Shown here: positions 24,999 to 33,294 of the stretch, piece after piece | How the letters are laid out: the number at the start of each line of letters is the position of its first letter | Numbering within the stretch: position 1 is the first letter of the stretch | NCBI GenBank assembly: GCA_900552075.1 | Contig: URYL01000003.1 | Coordinates: 62,001-126,000 of the forward strand | DNA: 64,000 nucleotides | Source of the DNA: an uncultured Bacteroides sp. | GTDB taxonomy: Bacteria; Bacteroidota; Bacteroidia; Bacteroidales; Bacteroidaceae | Direction of reading: 5' to 3' | The notes under the pieces: generated by a model | The model's input: only the letters and a program-made list of their open reading frames with translations | Told to the model about the DNA's origin: nothing | The model's database searches: none | Position numbers and translations under genes: made by a program

Positions 24999-26981
24999 AT
25001 GACTAAGATACTTGATTCTAAGATTCCTGAAGGCCCGATAGCTGAGAAATGGACCAATTATAAAGCTCACCAGAAACTGGTGAACCCGGCTAACAAACGT
25101 CGTCTGGACATCATCGTAGTAGGTACAGGTTTGGCAGGTGCTTCTGCAGCTGCTTCTCTGGGTGAAATGGGATTCCGCGTATTCAACTTCTGTATCCAGG
25201 ACTCTCCGCGTCGTGCGCACTCTATCGCTGCACAGGGTGGTATCAACGCAGCCAAGAACTATCAGAACGACGGTGACTCTGTATACCGTCTGTTCTACGA
25301 TACAGTGAAAGGTGGTGACTACCGTGCACGTGAAGCCAACGTTTACCGTCTGGCTGAAGTGTCAAACAACATCATCGACCAGTGCGTGGCACAGGGTGTT
25401 CCTTTCGCACGTGAATACGGTGGTACACTGGCCAACCGTTCATTCGGTGGTGCACAGGTGTCTCGTACTTTCTATGCCAAAGGTCAGACTGGTCAGCAGC
25501 TGTTGCTGGGTGCTTACTCTGCATTGAGCCGTCAGGTAGGTGCAGGTACTGTAAAACTGTACACCCGTTACGAAATGGAAGACATCGTCCTCATCGACGG
25601 TCGTGCCCGCGGTATCATTGCCAAGAACTTGGTAACTGGTAAATTGGAACGCTTCGCTGCTCATGCAGTAGTTATCGCTACCGGTGGTTACGGTAACACT
25701 TACTTCCTGTCTACCAACGCGATGGCTTGTAACTGTACAGCTGCCATGTCTTGCTACCGTAAAGGTGCGTTCTTCGCTAACCCGGCTTACGTACAGATTC
25801 ACCCGACTTGTATTCCGGTACACGGTGACAAGCAGTCTAAGCTGACTTTGATGTCTGAATCTCTGCGTAACGATGGTCGTATCTGGGTTCCGAAGAAACT
25901 GGAAGACGCCAAGGCATTGCAGGCTGGTACCATGAAGCCGACCGATATCCCTGAAGAAGACCGTGACTACTACTTGGAACGTCGTTATCCGGCATTTGGT
26001 AACCTGGTTCCGCGTGACGTAGCTTCACGTGCTGCCAAGGAACGTTGCGACCACGGTTATGGTGTAAACAACACCGGTCTGGCTGTTTACCTGGACTTCT
26101 CTGAATGTATCGAACGTCTGGGCCTGGATGTAGTTCGTCAGCGTTACGGTAACCTCTTCGATATGTACGAAGAAATCACTGACGTGAATCCGGGTGAAGT
26201 AGGAAAAGAAATCAATGGCGTGAAATATTATAATCCGATGATGATTTATCCGGCTATCCACTACACCATGGGTGGTATCTGGGTAGACTACGAGCTGCAG
26301 ACTACCATCAAGGGTCTGTTCGCCATCGGTGAATGTAACTTCTCTGACCACGGTGCCAACCGTCTGGGTGCCTCTGCATTGATGCAGGGTCTGGCCGACG
26401 GTTACTTCGTATTGCCTTACACTATCCAGAACTATCTGGCCGACCAGATTACGGTTCCCCGCTTCTCTACCGACCTGCCGGAATTTGAAGAGGCAGAAAA
26501 CGCTGTGAAAGCGAAGATTGACCACTTGATGAACATCAAGGGTAAGAAGTCAGTCGATTCTATCCACAAGGAACTGGGCCGCGTAATGTGGGAATACGTC
26601 GGAATGGGACGTACGGCAGAAGGCCTGAAGACCGGTCTGGCCAAGCTGAAAGAAATCCGTAAGGAATTTGAAACCGAACTGTTCATTCCGGGTTCTAAGG
26701 AAGGCATGAACATCGAGCTGGATAAGGCTATCCGTCTGAACGACTTCATCACAATGGGTGAGCTGATTGCTTACGATGCATTGAACCGTAACGAATCTTG
26801 CGGTGGTCACTTCCGTGAAGAATACCAGACAGAAGAAGGCGAAGCAAAACGTGACGATGCCAACTTCTTCTACGTAGCTTGCTGGGAATACCAGGGAAGC
26901 GACGACAAGGCTCCGGTATTGTACAAAGAACCGCTGGTTTACGAAGCTATCAAAGTACAGACTCGTAACTACAAGAGCTAA
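24999..26981 (+). CDS. frdA: Fumarate reductase/succinate dehydrogenase flavoprotein subunit
   Basis: The 660-residue catalytic subunit carries covalently bound FAD and reduces fumarate to succinate. It shows the FAD fold (DIIVVGTGLAGASAAASLGE), the flavinylation segment RRAHSIAAQGGINAAKNY, and the substrate-site HPTCIPVHGDKQSKLTLMSE. The codon choice across frdCAB is strikingly uniform (for example CGT for Arg, GGT for Gly), as expected for a highly expressed operon. Confidence 0.96.
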   Translation: MTKILDSKIPEGPIAEKWTNYKAHQKLVNPANKRRLDIIVVGTGLAGASAAASLGEMGFRVFNFCIQDSPRRAHSIAAQGGINAAKNYQNDGDSVYRLFYDTVKGGDYRAREANVYRLAEVSNNIIDQCVAQGVPFAREYGGTLANRSFGGAQVSRTFYAKGQTGQQLLLGAYSALSRQVGAGTVKLYTRYEMEDIVLIDGRARGIIAKNLVTGKLERFAAHAVVIATGGYGNTYFLSTNAMACNCTAAMSCYRKGAFFANPAYVQIHPTCIPVHGDKQSKLTLMSESLRNDGRIWVPKKLEDAKALQAGTMKPTDIPEEDRDYYLERRYPAFGNLVPRDVASRAAKERCDHGYGVNNTGLAVYLDFSECIERLGLDVVRQRYGNLFDMYEEITDVNPGEVGKEINGVKYYNPMMIYPAIHYTMGGIWVDYELQTTIKGLFAIGECNFSDHGANRLGASALMQGLADGYFVLPYTIQNYLADQITVPRFSTDLPEFEEAENAVKAKIDHLMNIKGKKSVDSIHKELGRVMWEYVGMGRTAEGLKTGLAKLKEIRKEFETELFIPGSKEGMNIELDKAIRLNDFITMGELIAYDALNRNESCGGHFREEYQTEEGEAKRDDANFFYVACWEYQGSDDKAPVLYKEPLVYEAIKVQTRNYKS

Positions 26982-27016
26982 TCAGTGAAGTTAAACAATT
27001 AAAGAATCTAAGTAAA

Positions 27017-27772
27017 ATGGATAAAAATATATCATTTACGCTGAAAATTTGGCGTCAGAACGGACCTAAGGATAAAGGTCATTTCGATACATTCCAGATG
27101 AAGGATATCCCGGGCGATACTTCTTTCCTGGAAATGCTGGATATCTTGAACGAACAGCTCATCGAAGAAGGAAAAGAACCGATTGTATTCGACCACGACT
27201 GTCGTGAAGGTATCTGCGGTATGTGCTCATTGTATATCAACGGACATCCTCACGGACCTGCTACGGGTGCTACTACCTGCCAGATTTACATGCGTCGTTT
27301 CAATGACGGCGATGTAATTACCGTTGAACCGTGGCGTTCTGCCGGTTTCCCGGTTATCAAGGACTTGATGGTAGACCGTTCGGCTTACGACAAAATCATG
27401 CAGGCCGGTGGCTTTATCAGCGTGCGTACAGGTGCTCCTCAGGACGCCAACGCTATCCTGATTCCGAAAACCGTGGCCGACGAAGCCATGGATGCTGCCA
27501 CTTGTATCGGTTGCGGTGCCTGTGTAGCTGCTTGTAAGAACGGTTCAGCCATGCTGTTTGTTTCTGCCAAGGTGAGCCAGTTGAACCTGTTGCCTCAGGG
27601 TAAGCCGGAAGCATTGCGCCGTGCAAAGGCCATGATTGCCAAGATGGATGAACTGGGCTTCGGTAACTGTACCAACACCCGTGCCTGCGAAGCAGAATGC
27701 CCGAAATGCGTTTCTATCAGCAATATCGCTCGTTTGAACCGCGATTTCATCAAGGCCAAACTGAAAGACTAA
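27017..27772 (+). CDS. frdB: Fumarate reductase/succinate dehydrogenase iron-sulfur subunit
   Basis: The 251-residue subunit passes electrons between the haems and FAD. Three cluster motifs are intact: CREGICGMCSLYING with a later TTC for [2Fe-2S], CIGCGACVAACKNG for [4Fe-4S], and CTNTRACEAECPKCVS for [3Fe-4S]. It is the last gene of the operon and is followed by a good terminator. Confidence 0.96.
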   Translation: MDKNISFTLKIWRQNGPKDKGHFDTFQMKDIPGDTSFLEMLDILNEQLIEEGKEPIVFDHDCREGICGMCSLYINGHPHGPATGATTCQIYMRRFNDGDVITVEPWRSAGFPVIKDLMVDRSAYDKIMQAGGFISVRTGAPQDANAILIPKTVADEAMDAATCIGCGACVAACKNGSAMLFVSAKVSQLNLLPQGKPEALRRAKAMIAKMDELGFGNCTNTRACEAECPKCVSISNIARLNRDFIKAKLKD

Positions 27773-27799
27773 TTGTCAACTATTTCTGAATAAACCAAG

Positions 27800-27840
27800 A
27801 TTCGCCCCGGAGCAGAGATTGTTTCGGGGCGAATTGTTTT
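27800..27840 (+). terminator. Terminator of frdCAB
   Basis: A perfect 10-bp GC-rich stem (27800-27809 with 27825-27834) is followed by GTTTTTCT. Confidence 0.8.
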
Positions 27841-27886
27841 TCTATTGCTAAATAGTTTTAAAAAGCTGAAAATCAGTGCGTGAATA

Positions 27887-27918
27887 CTTGCACAGAATAA
27901 GTGTTATTCTTACATTTG
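27887..27918 (+). promoter_or_regulatory. Promoter ahead of a possible small RNA
   Basis: CTTG at 27887-27890 and TACATTTG at 27911-27918 are spaced by 20 bp. It is followed after about 65 nt by an intrinsic terminator rather than a gene. Confidence 0.6.
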
Positions 27919-27923
27919 TCACG

Positions 27924-27991
27924 TGATTTTTTTCATAGTATTAGATTTAAGGTTAACAAGGTTGGGAGAAAGCGTTCTCCCATTTTTTTTT
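27924..27991 (+). ncRNA. Candidate small RNA upstream of the pilus-locus regulator
   Basis: A consensus promoter (27887-27918) and a terminator with a nine-T run bracket about 65 nt with no open frame of note. The downstream gene has a second promoter of its own, so this looks like an independent short transcript. It could instead be an attenuated leader. Start and end are predicted only. Confidence 0.35.
27964..27991 (+). terminator. Intrinsic terminator before the TPR/AraC regulator
   Basis: GGGAGAA pairs perfectly with TTCTCCC across a four-base loop (27964-27981), followed by A and nine T. Confidence 0.8.
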
Positions 27992-28000
27992 GTCCGTTTT

Positions 28001-28032
28001 TTTGTAGAGACTGAAAAAAATTGGTATTTTCG
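28001..28032 (+). promoter_or_regulatory. Promoter of the TPR/AraC regulator
   Basis: TTTG at 28001-28004 and TATTTTCG at 28025-28032 (one mismatch in the -7 box) are 20 bp apart. The leader would be about 22 nt. Confidence 0.55.
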
Positions 28033-28060
28033 AGGCAGCTTTATATAAAATTGGGGATTT

Positions 28061-29701
28061 ATGAAGCGGTTTATAGTTTTCATTTGGTTGGGTTTATTCA
28101 TATCCTTTCTTTACGGGGCAGCGATATCTTTTGATGATATGCGCGAGAGGATTGCGTATGACCCTTTGGGTTCGCTGACATCGCTTGACAGTCTGGAGAC
28201 CGCTTCGGCCTATTCTTCCTATCAGATAGATTATTTGCGGGCTTTGTCCTATCACACACAGTCACAGTATTACATGTCCGTGTATTATGTGCGGCGGGCG
28301 TTTGAGGCAAAAGGCCTGCAGCGGGATTCGATATTGCTTCCTTATGCGTATACGCTGTGGGCCAAGTCATCTATCATGTCCTTTCAGCTGAAAGAGGCAG
28401 CCAAGGTGATAGCCGCAGGAAAAAGTTATGCCTTGAAGTGCCATAATTTGGGCCTGCAGGCCAGTATGCTGCAGCTGGAGGGCGATCTTTACCGTAAGAT
28501 GGGAATCCTGCCCAAAAGCTATGAATGCGTCACAGAGGCTGTAGCATTGCTTTCGGGGGCCAGAACGCAGGGAGATTATCTCTTGCTTTCCGACAGCATG
28601 GGTTACCTGATGTCCTATTATATCACGGATAATCAGCTGCAGAAGGCTTGGGAAGTCGGTCAGCGTCGGGAAGAAGTGCTTGCCGCATGGGAGAAATGCC
28701 TGACTGAAAATGCCCATGTGCTGGACCGGCAGAAAGGTTTCTTCTACAGTAAGATGGCTTATCTGGCTTATAAGCTGAAAAAGGGCGGGCTGTCTGAGGC
28801 TTATCTCAACAGATTCTATTCAACCAACTTTTCCAAGACCCAGAGAGGATTGCTTGAGATAAACAATTATTTGCTGAAGGTAGGCCGTTACGAGGAGGTA
28901 TTGCGCCATAACGAGGCCTATCTGGGTCTGGTGAGTGAAGCCGATTCACTGAATCTCACGCGTCTTCGAACACTGGAGCAGAGTAGTCAGGCCTACCGTG
29001 CCTTGGGAGATTATGTACATGCGTATCTTGCGATGCTTCAGGTGCATCAGATTTCCCGTCAGATGGCTACCAGTCGTGAGCGTAGCCAGATATTCCAGTT
29101 GGCAGATGTGACGGAAGCAGCAGCCCGTCAATATCAGTTGGAAAAGGCCGATTATGAGCTGAAGGTCCAGCGCTATGTCATTTCCGCTTTGTTGGTTGTG
29201 ACGTTGGTATTGCTGGTCTTGTTTGGCGGTCTTTGGCGTACACTGCGCATGATTCGTCGGAAAAACCGGAAAATGACGGAGCTGATGCTACAACTGGACA
29301 ATCAGCGCAAGGAAATGCATTTGGTAGAGGGGGAGCTGGAATGGAAGGAAGAAGAGAAAAAAGATACAGATGAGCAGCTGTTTTTCAGGTTCGATTGGCA
29401 GGTAAAGGAGCAGAAGCTGTATTTGAACTACCAGTTAGCGCGGGACGACTATGCCCGGCTGATGGGAGTGGACCGCAACCATTTTGCTGCCATATTGAAG
29501 AAATTCACCTCCAATAATTTGAGTGCTTATCTCAATGATCTTCGTCTGGAACATTCGGTCACTTTGTTTCGCGAACATCCCGACTGGAGTATCAATAAAG
29601 TGGCCGAAGAAAGTGCCCTTCCCCACATTTCTACTTTTTACCGCTTGTTTAAAGACAAATACGGCATCAGCCCCAACAGTTTCCGTAAGACCTTGTCTTG
29701 A
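28061..29701 (+). CDS. TPR-containing transmembrane AraC-family regulator
   Basis: The protein has 546 residues. A signal or anchor segment (1-20) and a helical repeat region of TPR type (about 50-350) come first, then one membrane helix (about 371-392, ISALLVVTLVLLVLFGGLW), a coiled-coil stretch, and a C-terminal AraC-type DNA-binding domain (about 440-546; SAYLNDLRLEHSVTLF, FYRLFKDKYGISPNSFRK). It is thus a one-piece sensor-regulator like those next to Bacteroides fimbrial loci. It probably controls the downstream type V pilus genes; that is inferred from position. Confidence 0.8.
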   Translation: MKRFIVFIWLGLFISFLYGAAISFDDMRERIAYDPLGSLTSLDSLETASAYSSYQIDYLRALSYHTQSQYYMSVYYVRRAFEAKGLQRDSILLPYAYTLWAKSSIMSFQLKEAAKVIAAGKSYALKCHNLGLQASMLQLEGDLYRKMGILPKSYECVTEAVALLSGARTQGDYLLLSDSMGYLMSYYITDNQLQKAWEVGQRREEVLAAWEKCLTENAHVLDRQKGFFYSKMAYLAYKLKKGGLSEAYLNRFYSTNFSKTQRGLLEINNYLLKVGRYEEVLRHNEAYLGLVSEADSLNLTRLRTLEQSSQAYRALGDYVHAYLAMLQVHQISRQMATSRERSQIFQLADVTEAAARQYQLEKADYELKVQRYVISALLVVTLVLLVLFGGLWRTLRMIRRKNRKMTELMLQLDNQRKEMHLVEGELEWKEEEKKDTDEQLFFRFDWQVKEQKLYLNYQLARDDYARLMGVDRNHFAAILKKFTSNNLSAYLNDLRLEHSVTLFREHPDWSINKVAEESALPHISTFYRLFKDKYGISPNSFRKTLS

Positions 29702-29761
29702 ATGTGGATAGAATCATACGTAAATTGGTCATTTCTATTTGATGAATAGACTATTATAAAG

Positions 29762-29802
29762 AATTCCCATTTTGTAAGAAGATTCTTGACAAAATGGGAA
29801 TT
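29762..29802 (+). terminator. Hairpin after the TPR/AraC regulator gene
   Basis: A perfect 14-bp stem (29762-29775 with 29789-29802) with a 13-base loop that is itself partly self-complementary (AGAA/TTCT), followed by TCTTTTG. It probably ends the regulator transcript; the T run is weak. Confidence 0.55.
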
Positions 29803-29853
29803 TCTTTTGATTATATGGGAATTCTTAGCTTTTCGCTGCATATTATTTGTATA

Positions 29854-29861
29854 TATTTTTG
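29854..29861 (+). promoter_or_regulatory. -7 element of the pilus operon
   Basis: TATTTTTG fits the consensus; TTTC-like bases lie near the -33 position. It would give a leader of about 150 nt before 30017. Confidence 0.5.
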
Positions 29862-29903
29862 TAACCGAAATGAAATGAGTATAAAGGTTAAGGTATTCCT
29901 ACT

Positions 29904-29954
29904 ATGAAAAGAATTTTTCTGTGGATAGCCATTTTATTGTTTTGTTATTTATGA
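29904..29954 (+). CDS. 16-residue hydrophobic leader peptide (uncertain)
   Basis: ATG to TGA encodes MKRIFLWIAILLFCYL, which looks like a signal-peptide start that stops abruptly. It lies in the predicted leader between the pilus promoter and the OmpA/DUF3575 gene. It could be a regulatory leader peptide, the remnant of a lost lipoprotein gene, or chance. Confidence 0.3.
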   Translation: MKRIFLWIAILLFCYL

Positions 29955-30016
29955 TGCGGCAATTACGCTTAATGAAATAATAGAGTTTTTGCATATGTTC
30001 TATAAGGGGGTCTTTT

Positions 30017-31171
30017 ATGAATAGATTATATTTTCTGATATTATCCTTTTTCCTATTGGGCACAGGGGGGAAAGCTTCACCTGTTGCCTTGGAAGAGACG
30101 GTGGAACAGCCGAAAGATTCTGCCATTCTTTTCCGTTTCGTGCCTGGAAAATTAATGTTCTATTCTCCTTTCCAAGGGAATGAGAACTCGATCGTAGCGG
30201 CGGCGAAACTGATTGAACAGCATCGGCCGGCCATCACCTCGGGGAAGGCATGGATTGAGATTCAGGGCTTCTGTGGCTCGTATGGAGATCGGGCGGCCAA
30301 CCTGCGTGCGGCAAAGAACCGCTCCAATCAAGTGAAATCGTGGTTTATCACTCATTATGGTTTGAAAGAAGAGTATTACCGTACGCGTAATACTGACCAG
30401 TCGTATCAGGGCATACGTGATGTAGTGGCCTTGATGGGGATTCGTTATGCCGACGGTTTTGGTCCTCAGGCTTCGGAAGAGGCATCTCAGGCTCGCCGGG
30501 ATAGTTTGAACCAACTTCGTGCAGATAGCCTGAAAGCGGTTGAAACTTCGAAGGGAATACAGCCAGATACCGTGCCGGAGGTAGTAGAGGAAATAGCTCC
30601 TCAGGTGAATAGTACGACGGTAGCTGAAGTCCCTTCTGTCCGAGTGTACAAGTCTACTCCTTGGTATATCAAGTCGAATCTGATTTACGATGTGCTGCTG
30701 ATGCCTTCACTCGAAGTGGAATACCGCTTCAATGAACAATGGTCGGCAGCCGTAGAAGGCAGTATGGCTTGGTGGCACAACGACGGGAAGCACAAATATT
30801 ACCAGCTGGCTACCATTGTGCCGGAAGTGCGTTACTGGTTCAAACCCCAAGGAAAGCGGAAGGGTCACTATGTGGGTCTTTTCGGTGGTGGTGGCTGGTA
30901 TGACCTGGAAAACGGTAACACCGGTTACAGAGGAGAAGGCGGTATGGTGGGCATCAGCTATGGCTATATGTTCCCTATCGGTAAGTATTTTGCTTTTGAG
31001 GCCGGACTCGGTGTGGGCTATATGACCACCAAAAATGAAGAGTATATACCGCAGGACGGACATTATACCTATCAGCAGTCGAACCGTACCAATTATGTAG
31101 GTCCGTTGAAACTGAAATTTGCCTTTGTATGGAATATCGGCCGCTGGACGGAGAAGGGAGGTGACAAATGA
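30017..31171 (+). CDS. OmpA-like/DUF3575 outer-membrane protein of the pilus locus
   Basis: The protein has 384 residues with a signal peptide (1-20). An OmpA-C-like part (about 35-120; IEIQGFCGSYGDRAANLRAAKNRSNQVKSWF, in part) could bind peptidoglycan. After a linker comes a DUF3575 domain (about 212-380) with alternating strands ending in LKLKFAFVWNIGRW, which suggests an outer-membrane beta barrel. Such proteins head Mfa/Fim-like operons in Bacteroides and may help anchor or export pilins. Its stop overlaps the next start (ATGA). Confidence 0.75.
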   Translation: MNRLYFLILSFFLLGTGGKASPVALEETVEQPKDSAILFRFVPGKLMFYSPFQGNENSIVAAAKLIEQHRPAITSGKAWIEIQGFCGSYGDRAANLRAAKNRSNQVKSWFITHYGLKEEYYRTRNTDQSYQGIRDVVALMGIRYADGFGPQASEEASQARRDSLNQLRADSLKAVETSKGIQPDTVPEVVEEIAPQVNSTTVAEVPSVRVYKSTPWYIKSNLIYDVLLMPSLEVEYRFNEQWSAAVEGSMAWWHNDGKHKYYQLATIVPEVRYWFKPQGKRKGHYVGLFGGGGWYDLENGNTGYRGEGGMVGISYGYMFPIGKYFAFEAGLGVGYMTTKNEEYIPQDGHYTYQQSNRTNYVGPLKLKFAFVWNIGRWTEKGGDK

Positions 31172-32175
31172 AGAAACAATGGATAATGGCTCTGTTTCTG
31201 TTAATCGTTTTCAGCGGGTGCCGGAAGGAATTGTGCTATAACCATGATGAACATTCTGCAGGAGTGAAAACTTATGTACAATCTGATTGGGAACAGGAAT
31301 GGGAACGTGAATATCTTATTAGCTGGGAAGAAGTTTGGAAAGAGGAGTGGCCTCGTGAATACGATGAGTTCCGTCCGGAGATAGGCGAAGGTATCCGTGC
31401 CATTATTTATGAGGATGACAGTTATTCGGAAAGCAATCTGGATGCAGAGGGCGGACGTCTGCCGATGTCCGAAGGCAAGCATTCCATTCTTTTTTATAAC
31501 AACGATACGGAATACATCGTTTTCGATGCGGTTTCTTCACAGGCAACAGCTTCCGCCACGACCCGTACGCGTACGCGTTCCAATTTTGCAGAGCTGCACG
31601 AGGGAGAACGTACGGTGACTCCGCCGGACATGCTTTATGGCGCCTATGTGGAGGAATATAATGCGGAGCGTACATGGGATGTGGTAGACTTGCCTATTGA
31701 GATGCGTCCGCTTACATATTCTTACCTTATCCGTTACCGCTTTGCTGCCGGACAGCAGTATGTGGCGCAGGCTCGTGGTGCCTTGGCAGGAATGGCCGAT
31801 AAGGTGTATCTGAAAGACGGACATACGGACGGGGAATCGTCGACTATTCTTTTTGACTGTAAGGTAGATGAGTTAGGATGTACGGCGCTGGTTGAATCGT
31901 TTGGGGTACCCGATTATTCCTATACGGAAGGATATACCACCGACCAGACGAATAAGCAATACACCCTTAGTCTGGAAGTGATGCTGCGCAACGGCAAACA
32001 GCTTACTTATACGTTCGATGTGAGCCGGATGATGCAGGCGCAGCCTCGCGGAGGTGTGCTTCAGGTGACAGACATCGTAGTGTCGGATGAAGACGGTACC
32101 GAAGGTTCCGGTGCTTTCAACCCGGATGTGGAAGGCTGGAAAGATGAGATTGACATTCCGTTGCCCATCAACTGA
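31168..32175 (+). CDS. Anchor-like lipoprotein (DUF5119/FimB-Mfa2 type)
   Basis: The 335-residue lipoprotein has lipobox FSGC (Cys18) followed by RKELCYNHDEH, the start typical of DUF5119 proteins of fimbrial operons. Residues 41-65 are unusual: an aromatic residue stands at every fourth place (W41, W45, Y49, W53, W57, W61, Y65) with Glu and Arg between. A beta-rich part follows. It is translationally coupled to the OmpA/DUF3575 gene. Role as the pilus anchor is inferred from family and position. Confidence 0.7.
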   Translation: MKKQWIMALFLLIVFSGCRKELCYNHDEHSAGVKTYVQSDWEQEWEREYLISWEEVWKEEWPREYDEFRPEIGEGIRAIIYEDDSYSESNLDAEGGRLPMSEGKHSILFYNNDTEYIVFDAVSSQATASATTRTRTRSNFAELHEGERTVTPPDMLYGAYVEEYNAERTWDVVDLPIEMRPLTYSYLIRYRFAAGQQYVAQARGALAGMADKVYLKDGHTDGESSTILFDCKVDELGCTALVESFGVPDYSYTEGYTTDQTNKQYTLSLEVMLRNGKQLTYTFDVSRMMQAQPRGGVLQVTDIVVSDEDGTEGSGAFNPDVEGWKDEIDIPLPIN

Positions 32176-32235
32176 TTGTAACATAGAGAGAAATCAATAT
32201 AGAAAATAAATGTTTAATTTAAAGTTTAGTAGAGT

Positions 32236-33225
32236 ATGAAAAAGAGTTTTTTGATGCTTGGGGTAGCAGCAATGGCACTCGCAAGCTGTACACAGAACGA
32301 GGTGGTGGAATACGCAGAAAACCGCGCTATTCAGTTTGACACATTTGTGAATAACAATACAAGAGCGGTTACGGAGGTTACAGGATTAACCAACTTTTAT
32401 GTTTTTGGTGAATTTGGTAGCGATACCAATTATGGTCAGACTGTATATGCAAATGAGTTAAATACAACCACACATTATTGGGTAGCAAGTAAATATTATT
32501 CATTTGGTGCTTATGCTGATGGAGAAGGTGGTAAGATTGATAATGCCACATTTGATGCAGATAAGAAGACGCTGACTTTCCCAAGTTATACTCCTGTTGA
32601 TACAAAGGATTTGGTGGTGGCAACAGCAGTACATACTACCGATGGGACTGTTACAGATGAGTCTCCAGTTGCATTGATTTTTAATCACATGCTAAGTCAG
32701 GTGAAATTTACCTTCAAGACTACAGATGCGGATGCCTACACGCTGAAGATTTCAAATTTAAAAATTAATGGTGCTGTAACTACTGCAACCGGAACATATA
32801 CTGACGGTACAATTGATTGGACTACAAGTCCATCAAGTGGAGCCTACTCGTATGCAGAAATTGCGGATGTAGCTGTAGCAACTAATAACTATACAGCTTC
32901 TGACGTGAAACTGGTGATTCCGCAGGCAGATACAAATACCTTGACGGTAACATTTGAAGCTACTATAAGTGGTCCGGATTTTGCAGAAAGATCTTCTACT
33001 TTCACAGCGACCTTGGATTATACAGCAGGTGAGGTTACAGGTACAGCAGATAATACTTGGACTCCAGGATATATATATAATTATATTGCTACTATCAATG
33101 GAGACCAGATTGATTCAACCTTGGGAACTCAGAAGATTGTATTTACAGCGGACGTAACTCCATGGCAAAATGCTGCAGATACAACTCACGATGACTTAGT
33201 AGGAACACCTGTTCTGGGAGAATAA
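32236..33225 (+). CDS. Fimbrillin family protein (possible major shaft pilin)
   Basis: The 329-residue lipoprotein precursor has lipobox LASC (Cys18) and, after a short strand (AIQFDTFV), a Thr-Arg-Ala site at 42-44. In P. gingivalis FimA an Arg-specific protease cuts at such a site to free the strand-exchange groove. The rest is Thr/Ala/Tyr/Asp-rich beta sandwich of the Mfa-like type, with FNHMLSQVKFTF as the usual core segment. First of four related genes and followed by a hairpin, so it may be the most abundant subunit. Confidence 0.75.
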   Translation: MKKSFLMLGVAAMALASCTQNEVVEYAENRAIQFDTFVNNNTRAVTEVTGLTNFYVFGEFGSDTNYGQTVYANELNTTTHYWVASKYYSFGAYADGEGGKIDNATFDADKKTLTFPSYTPVDTKDLVVATAVHTTDGTVTDESPVALIFNHMLSQVKFTFKTTDADAYTLKISNLKINGAVTTATGTYTDGTIDWTTSPSSGAYSYAEIADVAVATNNYTASDVKLVIPQADTNTLTVTFEATISGPDFAERSSTFTATLDYTAGEVTGTADNTWTPGYIYNYIATINGDQIDSTLGTQKIVFTADVTPWQNAADTTHDDLVGTPVLGE

Positions 33226-33238
33226 TTCAGAACTAGGT

Positions 33239-33265
33239 TATGAGGGGTTGAATGTTCCCCTCATA
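33239..33265 (+). other. mRNA hairpin between first and second fimbrillin genes
   Basis: TATGAGGGG and CCCCTCATA form a perfect 9-bp stem around a nine-base loop, 14 bp after the fimbrillin stop. There is no T run, so it is more likely an mRNA stability or processing element, or a leaky terminator, than a full stop. Confidence 0.6.
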
Positions 33266-33294
33266 GCCACTATATTAAATAAAATAGAAACTCT

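Larger units (their letters stand above)
29702..30016. other. Intergenic region upstream of the pilus operon
   Basis: It holds a long hairpin (29762-29802), a third half copy of the hairpin arm (TGGGAATTCTT near 29816), a -7 box (29854-29861) and a 16-codon open frame (29904-29954). The predicted leader of the first pilus gene is about 150 nt, long for this genome. Confidence 0.6.
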
